From positions 26,849 through 90,848 of the forward strand of contig DFCS01000023.1 in the NCBI GenBank assembly GCA_002367105.1: 64,000 bases of DNA. Direction: 5' to 3'. Of the stretch, positions 1 to 8,878 are shown one piece after another. Position numbers and translations under genes: made by a program. The notes beneath the pieces were generated by a model. That model had not been told where the DNA came from, searched no databases, and saw nothing but the letters and a program-made list of their open reading frames with translations. The stretch is from Hungatella sp. UBA3048 (GTDB taxonomy: Bacteria; Bacillota; Clostridia; Lachnospirales; Lachnospiraceae). Position 1 is the first letter of the stretch. Each line of letters opens with the position of its first letter.

Positions 1-912
1 GAGCTTTGCAACACTGTCATATGCCTTTTCAATTTCTTCTGCCGAATTTCCGTCAAATTTCAAAAGCAGATAAGCGTCTGACTGCTTATCCGGAAATGCC
101 TTTCCTAAATACTGCTCTGCATCAATAATAACTTCCCGCTGCATGAATTCAATGGCTGTGGGAATGGTCTTTGATTTGACAATTAAAGGAACCGTATTGA
201 TTGCATGATCCAGGGTAGGGAACGGAATCAGCAGGCTGATCACCGTCTTGGGGCGGGGAATCAGCTTTAACGTGGCCTTTGTAATAAAGCCAAGAGTTCC
301 CTCAGATCCAATCATTAAATCCTTAAGGGCATACCCGGAGCTGTTTTTTACGACCTTACCTCCGAATTCCGTAATCTCTCCATTTGGAAGGACAACTTCC
401 AGACCCCTTACATAGTCACGCGTCACTCCATATTTCACGGCGCGCATGCCTCCTGCATTGGTACTGATGTTACCCCCGATGGTAGCCGATTTTTCGCCGG
501 GATCCGGCGGGTAGAACAGATCGTGATCTTCCACATAAGCAGAAAGTTCCATCAGCAGGACGCCTGGCTCCACCGTAATTGTCAGATTATCCTCATCAAG
601 TTCAAGTACATGATTCATCAGCGTGGTATCTATCATGATTCCGTGTTCCATGGCTACGGATGACCCTACCAGGCCGGTACCGGCACCTCTTGGAGTCACG
701 GGGATGACATTTTCATAGGCATACTTCATGATTTCAGATATCTCTTCTGCTGATTTTGCTTTCACTACAATGTCAGGATAGCTGCTGGTACCGCTTAATT
801 CATCATGACTGTACTCCTCATTAATAAAATCACCGATCAGAATACGCTCCTCGTCCAGAATGATGCTTTTTATGTAAGCAATATCATCTTTATCCAGTTT
901 TTTATATCCCAT
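1..912 (-). CDS. FAD-binding 2-hydroxyacid dehydrogenase, GlcD/LctD type (3' end outside window)
   Basis: The reading frame runs from an ATG at 912 off the left edge, giving the first 304 residues. Seen: a PCMH-type FAD-binding domain with the motifs TPRGAGTGLVG and PPDPGEKSATIGGNIS, then NAGGMRAVKYG and GSEGTLGFIT, all typical of GlcD, D-lactate and 2-hydroxyglutarate dehydrogenases. The family normally has about 460 residues, so roughly a third is missing. It starts 2 nt after the stop of the upstream etfA and so belongs to an etfB-etfA-glcD operon. Known: in Acetobacterium woodii an EtfBA-LctD complex oxidises lactate with NAD+ by flavin-based electron confurcation. Inference: this gene oxidises lactate or another 2-hydroxyacid, possibly the acid handled by the dehydratase operon at 5.6-16 kb. 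The substrate cannot be read from sequence. Confidence 0.88.
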   Translation of the reverse strand, partial: MGYKKLDKDDIAYIKSIILDEERILIGDFINEEYSHDELSGTSSYPDIVVKAKSAEEISEIMKYAYENVIPVTPRGAGTGLVGSSVAMEHGIMIDTTLMNHVLELDEDNLTITVEPGVLLMELSAYVEDHDLFYPPDPGEKSATIGGNISTNAGGMRAVKYGVTRDYVRGLEVVLPNGEITEFGGKVVKNSSGYALKDLMIGSEGTLGFITKATLKLIPRPKTVISLLIPFPTLDHAINTVPLIVKSKTIPTAIEFMQREVIIDAEQYLGKAFPDKQSDAYLLLKFDGNSAEEIEKAYDSVAKL

Positions 913-914
913 GA

Positions 915-2103
915 TTATACTCCTTTCTTCTCTTTTATCCTTGCAATCAGTTTAGGGAGAATTTCATAGAGATCGCCTACCAGGCAATAATGAGCTGATT
1001 TGAAGATCGGCGCCTTGGGGTCGTTGTTGATTGCAAAAATGGTATCTGAATGGTTCATGCCGGCCACAAACTGAACGGCACCGGAAACTCCACAGGTGAT
1101 GATTAACTTCGGCCTGACAGTTCGTCCGCTTAAGCCAATCTGATATTTTGCATCCAGCCAGCCTGATTCTGCCATTGGTCTGGTACATGCCACCTGACCT
1201 CCCATAAGATCTGCCAGCTCCCGCAGCATGCTTAAATCCTCTTCTTTTTTCACTCCTCTTCCGGCAACCACCAGAACTTCAGAATTCTCAATGAAGGTCT
1301 CCTTCTCCTTTGGCAGAATATCAATGACCTCCATATGACAGACAAGCTTTCCCTCATCGATTTCACAATTCACAATTTCTCCCGATTTTACTTCCGAGCG
1401 TGCAGGGGCATTCATGATTTTATACCGGACGGTAGCGATCTGGGGACGATGGTTCGGGGTCTTGAGCCATAATGTTACCGCCAAAAGCTGGCCGGATCTG
1501 GGATAAATCCGTATTTTTATTCATTTCCAGAATGGTACAGTCCGCAGTCAGGCCGGTTTTCATTCTGGCAGCCACTCTTGGCGCAAGCTGACGTCCTACG
1601 GTGGTTGCTCCTACCAAAATGGAAGAGGGTCTGACTTTTTTGATAAAATCTTCAAAGACGGCTGTATAGGGCTCTATTTTAAAACGGGCCAGCTCCTCCT
1701 TATCATAGAGGAAGACTTTATCAGCTCCGTAATGAAGGATTTCTTCACTTTTTTTACGGATATCCTTTCCCATGAACAGAACATATACTTCCTGTCCGGT
1801 AACTGCCGCCATCTCCTTTGCCTTTCCAATCAGTTCATAGGTGACCGGATGAACGGCGCCGTCTACATGGTCTGCATAAACAGCAATTCCCTTCCATTCG
1901 TCTTTGTTGATCTCAGTTTTTTTCACGTCCTCCACATACTCTACGGCGCCCTCAGGACCCTTTTTTACGCAAAGGCGGCACATCTTGCAGGCAGCATTTA
2001 CGATAACTTTTCCTTCCTGCTCCTCCAGCGCTCCAAAGGGACAGATTTTTATCAATTCCTGTTGATCAGAAATTCTCTCCTGATGTATGATTAACCTTGC
2101 CAT
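915..2103 (-). pseudogene. etfA: Electron-transfer flavoprotein alpha subunit, frameshifted
   Basis: Two reading frames together make one EtfA. The first, from 2103, has an N-terminal ferredoxin-like segment (Cys 21, 39, 42, 45) and the ETF alpha/beta domain up to RPAFGGNIMA. The second, in another frame down to 915, resumes at PNHRPQIATV and carries the FAD-binding C-terminal domain (GLSGRTVRPKLIITCGVSGA). Between the codons for MA and PN this gene has 7 nt (1458-1464), whereas the intact paralogue at 6858-8039 has 12 nt, so there is a net 5-nt loss. The frame-0 product would end after about 227 residues without the FAD domain. It lies between etfB (11-nt gap) and the glcD-like gene (2-nt gap). 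A real mutation would disable the bifurcating dehydrogenase; an assembly error is the main alternative. A programmed frameshift is unlikely, as I see no slippery heptamer. Confidence 0.85.
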
Positions 2104-2114
2104 TGCTCCACCTC

Positions 2115-2903
2115 CTAAACAAATTTCAGCTCTTCCATCTTATCATACAGCTTTTTCGCAAGTACCTCTCCTGACTCATCCCAAACTTCCTTTTTATCGT
2201 TTGTTTCCGGAGGGAATATCTTCTGTACCTGAGTGGGTGAACCGTTAAGACCGTAATTCATTTCGTCCTTATCCTTCATATCATCAAGGGTAAGAACCTG
2301 AATCTTTCTGTCCTTTGTCTTTAATTTCTTTACATATGACGGGAGTCTTGGCTGAAAGATATCTTTATCCACTGCTAAAAGGCATGGAAATTTCACTTTA
2401 GCTACCTCGACCTCATCGGGAAGATCCATATCTACCGTAATTCCATCTTCTTCTAGCTTCCGAATTCTCACGATATTGGATACGCTTGGAAGGTTTAACC
2501 ATTCTGCTATTTCAGGGCCTACCTGCGCGGTATCCCCGTCTGTGGTCTGCTTGCCGCAGAGAATTAAATCATACTCTCCCATTTCCTTTATTCCTTGTGC
2601 CAGGGTATAGCTGGTCGCAAGGACATCGGCTCCTCCAAAACGTCTGTCTGACAAAAGCGTTCCATGGTCTGCCCCCATGGAAAATGCTTCTTTAATGACC
2701 TGCATGGCCTGGGGAGGTCCCATGGAAATAACGTCAACAAGGCCTCCCGTCTTCTCTTTGATCCGGAGCGCAGTTTCTATAGCATACAAGTCATAGGGAT
2801 TCATCTTTGAAGCTGCTCCGTCTCTTTTTAGCACACCTGTAACAGGATCCACCTCGACTTTATTACTGTCAGGTACCTGCTTGATGCAAACAAGGATCTT
2901 CAT
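2115..2903 (-). CDS. etfB: Electron-transfer flavoprotein beta subunit (dehydrogenase-associated copy)
   Basis: Encodes 262 residues beginning MKILVCIKQVPDSN. This ATG is chosen because AGAAAGGA lies just upstream; a longer in-frame extension has no ribosome-binding site. Family hallmarks are the N-terminal KQVPD segment, the AMP/FAD-binding region around CGKQTTDGDTAQVGP and the C-terminal LNGSPTQV. EtfB pairs with EtfA to carry two FADs; in bifurcating Etfs the beta subunit holds the NAD-facing flavin. It is the first gene of the etfB-etfA-glcD operon and has its own promoter at 3043-3071. It is clearly diverged from the second EtfB at 8066-8851, so the two Etf pairs are distinct, not a recent duplication. 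The gene itself is intact although its partner EtfA is frameshifted. Confidence 0.93.
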   Translation of the reverse strand: MKILVCIKQVPDSNKVEVDPVTGVLKRDGAASKMNPYDLYAIETALRIKEKTGGLVDVISMGPPQAMQVIKEAFSMGADHGTLLSDRRFGGADVLATSYTLAQGIKEMGEYDLILCGKQTTDGDTAQVGPEIAEWLNLPSVSNIVRIRKLEEDGITVDMDLPDEVEVAKVKFPCLLAVDKDIFQPRLPSYVKKLKTKDRKIQVLTLDDMKDKDEMNYGLNGSPTQVQKIFPPETNDKKEVWDESGEVLAKKLYDKMEELKFV

Positions 2904-3042
2904 TCTTTTTCTTCCTTTCTTAATAAACCCTACTTCCAAAATACGTGATACAGCCGGCAATTATAATGAAAGCAGCGCTGAATTTCACTGTTTGATTTAA
3001 TAACTTGCAAACAGCCAGACCGGACTGATTAATCTGCCATAT

Positions 3043-3071
3043 ATTATACCTTATTTTCCGTCTTTTGTAAA
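3043..3071 (-). promoter_or_regulatory. Sigma-A promoter for etfB-etfA-glcD
   Basis: On the minus strand TTTACA and TATAAT are separated by 17 nt, about 140 nt upstream of the etfB start. A perfect CATACGTATG palindrome lies further upstream at about 3173-3182 and could bind a regulator. The call rests on sequence match only. Confidence 0.55.
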
Positions 3072-3204
3072 AAAAAGACATTCCATTCTATGAAACAAAT
3101 AATCAATTTTCACATAGAACGATATGCTTGTTTTGATATCAACCCTATCTTTATTAATTATTCATTCTGATTCATACGTATGTCGTAATAAAAATTGGAT
3201 TTTC

Positions 3205-3233
3205 TTGACAACCCAACCCACTTATGCTATACT
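3205..3233 (+). promoter_or_regulatory. Sigma-A promoter for the GNAT gene
   Basis: TTGACA (3205-3210), a 17-nt spacer and TATACT (3228-3233) end 35 nt before the acetyltransferase ATG. This is a near-consensus housekeeping promoter. Confidence 0.7.
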
Positions 3234-3268
3234 TTTACTCCAAATTTTAATTTCAACAGGAGGAAAAC

Positions 3269-3814
3269 ATGTCAAAAGTTTATGAAACAAGGCGGCTTTT
3301 ACTAAGAACACCAGAACTGTCATTTGCCCCCATGGTCGCGGAATATTATCTTAGAAACCGGGATTTTTTAGCGGAATGGGAACCGGTCAGAGTCGAAGAA
3401 TATTACACCCCTGAATATCAGAAAAAGCAACTGGAAAACCAAATCAAAGATAGCAATGCTTTAAAGCTGTGGATCTCCAAAAAAGGGGAAGAAGACAAAG
3501 TAATCGGCGCCCTGGCATTTAACAATATTGTAAAAGGAGTGTTCCTCTCCTGCTTTCTTGGCTATAACCTGGATAAAGATGAAATAAACATGGGCTATAT
3601 GACAGAAGCTGTGAAAAAAGGAATTGAAATCATGTTTCAAGACTACGGTCTTCACCGGATCGAAGCCAGTATTATGCCCCGTAATTTAAGGTCCCTGAAA
3701 GTGACAAAAAAACTTGGCTTTCAGGAAGAGGGACTTTCCCCCCAGTACTTAAAAATCAATGGGAAATGGGAAGATCACATTCATATGGTATTATTAAACC
3801 AGGAAATTATTTAA
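3269..3814 (+). CDS. GNAT family N-acetyltransferase (RimJ/RimL-like)
   Basis: 181 residues, preceded by AGGAGG at optimal spacing. The N-terminal YETRRLLLRTPE is the usual opening of RimJ/RimL-type acetyltransferases. The acetyl-CoA-binding core is seen around NMGYMTEAVKKGIE, and the C-terminal half has HRIEASIMPRNLRSLKVTKK and KLGFQEEGL, the alpha4-beta6 region of the fold. Members acetylate the N-terminus of ribosomal proteins or small amines using acetyl-CoA; the substrate here is unknown. It is a single-gene unit with its own promoter, divergent from the etf operon. Length is normal for the family. Confidence 0.9.
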   Translation: MSKVYETRRLLLRTPELSFAPMVAEYYLRNRDFLAEWEPVRVEEYYTPEYQKKQLENQIKDSNALKLWISKKGEEDKVIGALAFNNIVKGVFLSCFLGYNLDKDEINMGYMTEAVKKGIEIMFQDYGLHRIEASIMPRNLRSLKVTKKLGFQEEGLSPQYLKINGKWEDHIHMVLLNQEII

Positions 3815-3831
3815 TAAGGACTGAAAGCTTT

Positions 3832-3990
3832 TTACCCGAAAGGCTCAATGACCAGATATTGAGAAAAGCCCAGAAAAACATCGCCTGGCGCTTCCTTAAC
3901 GGTAAGAACCTTTTCATATGATACAGTTCCGCATTTATCTGTATATCCTTCAATCGTATTTACTGTGACCGCTGCATTTATCGTTACCAT
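3832..3990 (-). CDS. Possible small ORF of unknown function
   Basis: An ATG at 3990 opens a 52-codon frame ending FSQYLVIEPFG, in the gap between the GNAT and MATE genes. The residue composition, alternating hydrophobic and polar, looks protein-like and beta-rich. There is no convincing ribosome-binding site, a stop lies just upstream in frame, and I recognise no family. It could be the leftover C-terminus of a lost gene. Low confidence. Confidence 0.2.
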   Translation of the reverse strand: MVTINAAVTVNTIEGYTDKCGTVSYEKVLTVKEAPGDVFLGFSQYLVIEPFG

Positions 3991-4003
3991 AGCAAAAGTT
4001 TAC

Positions 4004-4032
4004 TTGACTTTCTTTTTCTCCAAGTGTATATT
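4004..4032 (+). promoter_or_regulatory. Promoter for the MATE exporter gene
   Basis: TTGACT (4004-4009), a 17-nt spacer and TATATT (4027-4032) lie about 60 nt before the MATE ATG. Spacing is ideal and both hexamers are close to consensus. Confidence 0.55.
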
Positions 4033-4094
4033 TAAAAGTTGTACGGTATTGACCGAAAACTCTACCGCAAATCTACTAGTCAGGTGAATCGACC

Positions 4095-5456
4095 ATGCAA
4101 TCAAATTTTTTAAAACAAAGCAACGAGCAGCGGAGGGATTTAATTCTTAACGGCTCTGTTTCCGCGACCATATTATTTCTTTCCGTCCCCACTCTCATGA
4201 TGGGACTTATCCAATCCGCCATACCGGTCATAGACGGTCTGTTTCTCAACAATCTCGTAGGAACCCAGGCGGCAAGCGCTGTTACATACTGCACCCCCAT
4301 TGTAAATATGATCTCTGCCCTGGCTCAGGGAGTGAGTGTGGCTGGAATGGCCATTATCGGGCAGTCTAATGGAAACGGCAACTTTAAACATAGCCGGAAA
4401 ATTTCCACTCAAATCATCGTTTTTACCTTTTTGCTGGGTTTTCTCCTGGCACCATTGCTGATTGCCCTTGCATTTCCCATATCCGCCCATGTAAATGATG
4501 AAATTTCTCACGATGTCTTTGTCTATCTTGCATTAAGCGCCTGTGTGACGCCTTTTTCCTTCATGGAATCTATTTATAATTCCATAAAGAATGCCAATGG
4601 CAAGCCGGAGGATACTTTTGTCCGAATGGTGATCATGCTGATTTTAAAAATTATTTTCAGTGCCCTCTTTATTGTTGTTTTCCACTGGGGTCTTGTTGGT
4701 TCCGTCATGGCATCCCTGGCATCTAACTTTTTAATTACCGGATGGATGTACTATGAATTATTTTTAAAGAAAACAGGAGAGCGCTTTGTCCTGAAAGGCT
4801 TCCGGTTTGACTGGACCATCATCAACACCCTTTTGCGCATAGGCTTTCCTGCCATGCTTTCCAGCCTGATGCTAAACCTGGGATTCTTCCTCATCAACAA
4901 TGAAGTGGAAAAATACGGGGCTGTTGTTTTAAACGGGCAGGGAATTGCCAATAACATTACTTCAATATGCTTCATACTGCCTTCATCCTTCGGTTCCGCC
5001 GTCACTACCATGGTCAGCATGAACGTGGGAGCAAACCAGCCGGAAAAGGCAAAAAAGGCCTGTTTGGTGGGCTGTGTCATTAGTGCAATCACTGCTGCCC
5101 TATTGATCGCCCTGGTCGTTCCTCTGTCTTCTAAACTTACGGTGTTATTTACCAGGGACGCCTCTGTTCTGGCCGTGGCGAACCAGGCGCTTCATATTTA
5201 TACCTATTCCGTGATCGGATTTGGCATCTGTATGGTCCAGCAGGGGGCTTTTATCGGACTGGGAAAGACCCGGATCACTCTCTTCATCAGCTTGCTGCGG
5301 GTATGGCTCCTTCGGTACATATTTATATTGGCAACGGAGCAATTTCTAAGCTTTTATTCCGTATTCTGGGGCAATCTGTTCTCCAATTACATGGCCGCCA
5401 TTATTACTACCATCCTGATTTTCAGGGTTAAATGGGTTTCCGACATAAACTACTGA
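4095..5456 (+). CDS. MATE family efflux transporter
   Basis: 453 residues with about twelve hydrophobic segments arranged as two repeats of six. The N-terminal repeat contains SVPTLMMGLIQSAIPVIDG and the first-loop NLVGTQAASAV, with GMAIIGQSNGNG after helix 2; these are hallmarks of the DinF/NorM MATE superfamily. MATE proteins use a Na+ or H+ gradient to export cationic drugs or metabolites across the cytoplasmic membrane. Start: the ATG at 4095 follows AGGTG. The gene is monocistronic, with its own promoter and a strong shared terminator downstream. The exported compound is unknown. Although it adjoins the dehydratase operon it is convergent with it, so co-function is not implied. Confidence 0.92.
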   Translation: MQSNFLKQSNEQRRDLILNGSVSATILFLSVPTLMMGLIQSAIPVIDGLFLNNLVGTQAASAVTYCTPIVNMISALAQGVSVAGMAIIGQSNGNGNFKHSRKISTQIIVFTFLLGFLLAPLLIALAFPISAHVNDEISHDVFVYLALSACVTPFSFMESIYNSIKNANGKPEDTFVRMVIMLILKIIFSALFIVVFHWGLVGSVMASLASNFLITGWMYYELFLKKTGERFVLKGFRFDWTIINTLLRIGFPAMLSSLMLNLGFFLINNEVEKYGAVVLNGQGIANNITSICFILPSSFGSAVTTMVSMNVGANQPEKAKKACLVGCVISAITAALLIALVVPLSSKLTVLFTRDASVLAVANQALHIYTYSVIGFGICMVQQGAFIGLGKTRITLFISLLRVWLLRYIFILATEQFLSFYSVFWGNLFSNYMAAIITTILIFRVKWVSDINY

Positions 5457-5515
5457 TAAAATAGAATATACAAACCCACAGCAAAAAGCTGTACGACATA
5501 CTCATAGAGCTTTAT

Positions 5516-5552
5516 AAAAGCAGAAAAGGCGCAACACCCCTTTTCTGCTTTT
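5516..5552. terminator. Bidirectional Rho-independent terminator
   Basis: Fourteen-nt arms AAAAGCAGAAAAGG and CCTTTTCTGCTTTT flank a short loop, with T-rich runs on both sides. It sits between the convergent MATE gene and CoA-transferase gene and can stop both transcripts. Confidence 0.85.
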
Positions 5553-5598
5553 ATTTATTCTAAGACGGATTAAATTTTCTTTATATCCTAAGGCAAAT

Positions 5599-6843
5599 TT
5601 AGTTTTTCCGTTCATCCTTCCATACATAAAGGATTCCCTTCTCCTGAAACTCCTTGATCTCCTCTTTGCTGTACCCCAGATTTTCCAGGATCTCCGGTCC
5701 CTGCTCTCCGATCAGAGGACCGCCATTGTACTCCGGAACACCCATCTCCTGGAATTTAACCGGCGGCCTTACCAGTGTGCGCACATTTCCATTGCCGTAC
5801 TGCATTTTATAGAAGCAATCATTGGCCCACGCCTGCTCATCTTCCAGAATCTCTTCCCAGGACTGGGCAACGCTGAAAGCAATGTCGTGTTCTTTTAAAA
5901 CCGGTACCCATTCCTTGGCTGTTTTCTTTTCCATTGCTTCCATGCAGATATCATAGACCTCCGTGCCCAAGCCTTTGGTCTGAAGGTTCTGGATTGGGAA
6001 ATAATTCTCATTTTCCATTAAATCATCTCTTCCCAGAGCTTTCATGAACTGCTTATAGTAGGTGTTATAATCAGGCATACAGGTCTGAATGAATCTGTCA
6101 TCCTTAGTTCTCCATGCCGCATTAAAGGGGTTGGCACTCTCCCTGATGTTAATGGGGTATTCCCTTGCCGGGCCGTCATAATTGGCTGCCTGGATCATCA
6201 TTCCCATGTTATAGACAGCCGTTTCAAACAGACTGGTCTCTACTTTCTCTCCCTGTCCGGTTTCTTTTGCATGGTATAAAGCCGCAAGGATCCCTGCCGC
6301 AAGGTTCATGGCCACGTTATGATCCCCAACCCCTGGAACCACATTCATTGGAACCGTTCCTCTCTGACGAAGGGAATGAAGATAACCGCCCCTTGCAAAG
6401 AATGCTGTGAAATCAAATCCCGGAAGGTCTTTATCCGGGCCGTATTCTCCATATCCGGTTACCATGGCATAAACCAGCTTGGGATATTTCACCTTTAATG
6501 TTTCATAATCAAGCCCCGCACGTTCAAGAGCCTGGACTCTCCAGTTGGTGATCAGCACATCCGCATTCTCCAGTAGCTTAAAAAATGCCTCTTTGCCCTC
6601 TGGTGCCTTCATATTAAGAGAAATGCAGCGCTTGTTTCCATTTTCCAAGTCCCAGGTCGTATTTTCATACATATCCAAAGGCCTTCCTTCAGAAGGAGCC
6701 GTATGTCTTAACGGATCTCCCTTGGCAGATTCAATTTTAATGACATCTGCTCCGCAGTCAGCAAGAAAACGTCCTGCTCCTGCAGCCGCGATAAAGGTTG
6801 CCAGTTCCACTACTTTGATTCCTTCTAACAGTTTCTTTCCCAT
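5599..6843 (-). CDS. Class III (CaiB/BaiF) CoA-transferase, FldA/HadA-like
   Basis: 414 residues, the normal size for family III CoA-transferases. The N-terminal GIKVVELATFIAAAGAGRFL and GADVIKIESAKGDPLR build the nucleotide-like fold. Asp144 in GFDFTAFFARGG fits the catalytic aspartate that forms the acyl-aspartyl anhydride. Known relatives are FldA (cinnamoyl-CoA:phenyllactate) of Clostridium sporogenes and HadA (isocaprenoyl-CoA:2-hydroxyisocaproate) of C. difficile. Inference: it moves CoA from the enoyl- or acyl-CoA product back to the incoming (R)-2-hydroxyacid, recycling CoA without ATP. It is the last gene of the operon, 14 nt after etfA, and is followed by the terminator at 5516-5552. 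Substrate chain type cannot be decided by eye. Confidence 0.88.
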   Translation of the reverse strand: MGKKLLEGIKVVELATFIAAAGAGRFLADCGADVIKIESAKGDPLRHTAPSEGRPLDMYENTTWDLENGNKRCISLNMKAPEGKEAFFKLLENADVLITNWRVQALERAGLDYETLKVKYPKLVYAMVTGYGEYGPDKDLPGFDFTAFFARGGYLHSLRQRGTVPMNVVPGVGDHNVAMNLAAGILAALYHAKETGQGEKVETSLFETAVYNMGMMIQAANYDGPAREYPINIRESANPFNAAWRTKDDRFIQTCMPDYNTYYKQFMKALGRDDLMENENYFPIQNLQTKGLGTEVYDICMEAMEKKTAKEWVPVLKEHDIAFSVAQSWEEILEDEQAWANDCFYKMQYGNGNVRTLVRPPVKFQEMGVPEYNGGPLIGEQGPEILENLGYSKEEIKEFQEKGILYVWKDERKN

Positions 6844-6857
6844 ATTAATTCCCTCCT

Positions 6858-8039
6858 TTATTTGTCCAGTGCTTCTATAAGCGCAGGGATCACCTGATTA
6901 TAATCCCCTACGATGCCGTAATCGGCCACTTCAAAGATAGGAGCTGCCGGGTTTTTATTGATCGCGATGATCTGCTCTGAGTTCTGCATACCTGCCACAT
7001 GCTGAATGGCCCCGGAAATGCCGCAGGCAAAATACAGTTTAGGACGTACCGTGGTTCCGGTCTGTCCCACCTGATGGGAATGGTCGATCCAGCCTGCGTC
7101 AACGGCTGCGCGGCTTGCTGCAACCACTCCGCCCAATTTATCCGCCAATTTTTTTAATAGTTCAAAACCTTCGGCTCCGCCAAGACCCATACCGCCGGAT
7201 ACAATGATTTCCGCATCCGTTAAGGATACCGCCTCTCCTGCCTGCTTTACCACTTCAAGGATGCGGGTTCTTATATCGTCTTTTTCAAAACTTACAGAAA
7301 GAGGAATGATCTCTCCCTTACGGCCTTCCTGCCTTTCGGCTTTTTCCATAACTCCCGGACGTACCGTGGACATCTGAGGCCTGTGGTTTGGACAAACGAT
7401 GGTTGCCATCAAATTTCCGCCAAAGGCAGGACGGGTCTGCTTGATCTTCTTATCCACCTCATCAATTTCCAGCTTGGTGCAGTCGGCAGTCAGCCCCGTA
7501 TTGCAGCGGACGGCCAGACAGGGACCTAAGTCACGACCGATGTGGGTGGCTCCCAAAAGGACGATTTCAGGCTTATAAGATTTGATCGCGTCGTGAATCA
7601 CAGCCGTATAAGCGTCGGTGCGGTAGGATTCCAGTTCCTTGTGATCCGCTAGATAAACTTTATCTGCTCCATATTCAAACAGTTCATCCGCAAGTCCTTC
7701 CACATGGTTACCGCATAATACAGAACAAAGGCTGCATCCAATCTCATCCGCCAGTTTCCGACCTTCACCAAGAAGTTCCTTTACGACCGGCATGAGTGCC
7801 CCTTCTCTTTGTTCTGCAAATACCCATACATCCCGGTACTCCGATAAATCAACCGTATCCTTTGGCTCTTCTGACTTTTCTATAGCATCAAACGGACACT
7901 TTTCTACACAAACACCGCAGCCGGTACAGGCAGTACCGATGACGGCCAGTTTATTTTCCATTGTAATTGCTTCAAACGGGCAATTCTTTACGCAGATCGT
8001 ACAGCCCCTGCATTTTTCTTTTATTACATTTACAGCCAT
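6858..8039 (-). CDS. etfA: Electron-transfer flavoprotein alpha subunit with N-terminal diferredoxin domain
   Basis: 393 residues. An N-terminal ferredoxin domain has two complete 4Fe-4S motifs (Cys 10/13/16/20 and 38/41/44/48), then the ETF alpha/beta domain (GATHIGRDLGPCLA, CNTGLTADCT) and the FAD-binding C-terminal domain (GQTGTTVRPKLYFACGISGA). The ferredoxin extension is typical of Etfs linked to butyryl-CoA-type or caffeoyl-CoA reductases that couple enoyl-CoA reduction to ferredoxin. It lies 26 nt after etfB and 14 nt before the CoA-transferase gene. With the acyl-CoA dehydrogenase it should form the reductive terminal step of the pathway. It is intact and serves as the reference for the broken copy at 915-2103. 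Confidence 0.95.
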   Translation of the reverse strand: MAVNVIKEKCRGCTICVKNCPFEAITMENKLAVIGTACTGCGVCVEKCPFDAIEKSEEPKDTVDLSEYRDVWVFAEQREGALMPVVKELLGEGRKLADEIGCSLCSVLCGNHVEGLADELFEYGADKVYLADHKELESYRTDAYTAVIHDAIKSYKPEIVLLGATHIGRDLGPCLAVRCNTGLTADCTKLEIDEVDKKIKQTRPAFGGNLMATIVCPNHRPQMSTVRPGVMEKAERQEGRKGEIIPLSVSFEKDDIRTRILEVVKQAGEAVSLTDAEIIVSGGMGLGGAEGFELLKKLADKLGGVVAASRAAVDAGWIDHSHQVGQTGTTVRPKLYFACGISGAIQHVAGMQNSEQIIAINKNPAAPIFEVADYGIVGDYNQVIPALIEALDK

Positions 8040-8065
8040 ATGAACCTTCCTCCTTTTCCTGGGTC

Positions 8066-8851
8066 TTAAAGATAATGCTTTTCTTTTAGTTTCTCTGTCA
8101 GCAGTTCTGTCATTTCGGTCACTGTTCCGTTAAGCATCTCCCCTTTTCCCTTGGGAGCAGGAGTAAAGGAACGGAAAACCTGGGTGGGGGAAGCATTTAA
8201 ACCGCAGTCTTTGGGATCCAGTACCACATCCTCATGATTCCATACGGTGACTTTTTTTGCATATGCATCCATGATGCCTCCTATGCTCATGTAACGGGGC
8301 TCATTCAGCTCCTTTACCGCAGTAAGAAGGCAGGGCATCTGAACTTCCAGAATTTCATATCCATTTTCCATCTGCCTTTGTACGATTACCTTTTCTTCGC
8401 AAAGCTTTACATCCTGAACATAGGTCACAACCGGGATGCCGAGTCTCCAGGCTACCTGGGGGCCTACCTGGGCCGTATCTCCGTCAATGGCCTGCCGACC
8501 TGCGAAAATAATGTCATAATCTCCGATTTTCTGAATGCCGGCAGCTATTGTGGTGGAGGTAGCACAGGTATCAGCCCCGCCAAATGCCCTGTCGCTGAGC
8601 AGATACGCCTCATCCGCTCCCATCGCCAGGCATTCTCTTAACATATCATCAGCCTGTGGCGGTCCCATGGTAATGACGGAAACCGTTGTTCCAGGCTTTT
8701 CATCTTTTATTTTCAACGCCTCTTCCAGGGCATTTGCATCATCAGGGTTTAAAATGCTTGGAACTCCGTCACGGATCAATGTACCCTTTACCGGATCGAT
8801 CTTTACTTCATTGGTATCCGGCACCTGTTTTACACAAACCAAAATTTTCAT
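8066..8851 (-). CDS. etfB: Electron-transfer flavoprotein beta subunit (dehydratase operon copy)
   Basis: 261 residues starting MKILVCVKQVPDTN, with FAGRQAIDGDTAQVGPQVAW and LNASPTQVFRSF as family markers. It binds FAD and NAD(H) together with EtfA. It sits between the acyl-CoA dehydrogenase gene (27-nt gap) and etfA (26-nt gap), the usual acd-etfB-etfA order of clostridial enoyl-CoA reductase modules. Known: such modules couple NADH oxidation to reduction of an enoyl-CoA and of ferredoxin. Inference: this copy serves the 2-enoyl-CoA produced by the dehydratase encoded upstream. Confidence 0.95.
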   Translation of the reverse strand: MKILVCVKQVPDTNEVKIDPVKGTLIRDGVPSILNPDDANALEEALKIKDEKPGTTVSVITMGPPQADDMLRECLAMGADEAYLLSDRAFGGADTCATSTTIAAGIQKIGDYDIIFAGRQAIDGDTAQVGPQVAWRLGIPVVTYVQDVKLCEEKVIVQRQMENGYEILEVQMPCLLTAVKELNEPRYMSIGGIMDAYAKKVTVWNHEDVVLDPKDCGLNASPTQVFRSFTPAPKGKGEMLNGTVTEMTELLTEKLKEKHYL

Positions 8852-8878
8852 CGTATCATTACTCCTTCCGTGTAGTCG

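Noticed and set aside
1420..1500. Programmed ribosomal frameshift in etfA
   Set aside because: No slippery heptamer or downstream pseudoknot is evident, the paralogue is uninterrupted, and the change is a net 5-nt loss.
5599..6843. Annotation as carnitine CoA-transferase CaiB or formyl-CoA transferase
   Set aside because: The operon context (dehydratase and activator) fits FldA/HadA-type transferases better, and no carnitine or oxalate genes are nearby.
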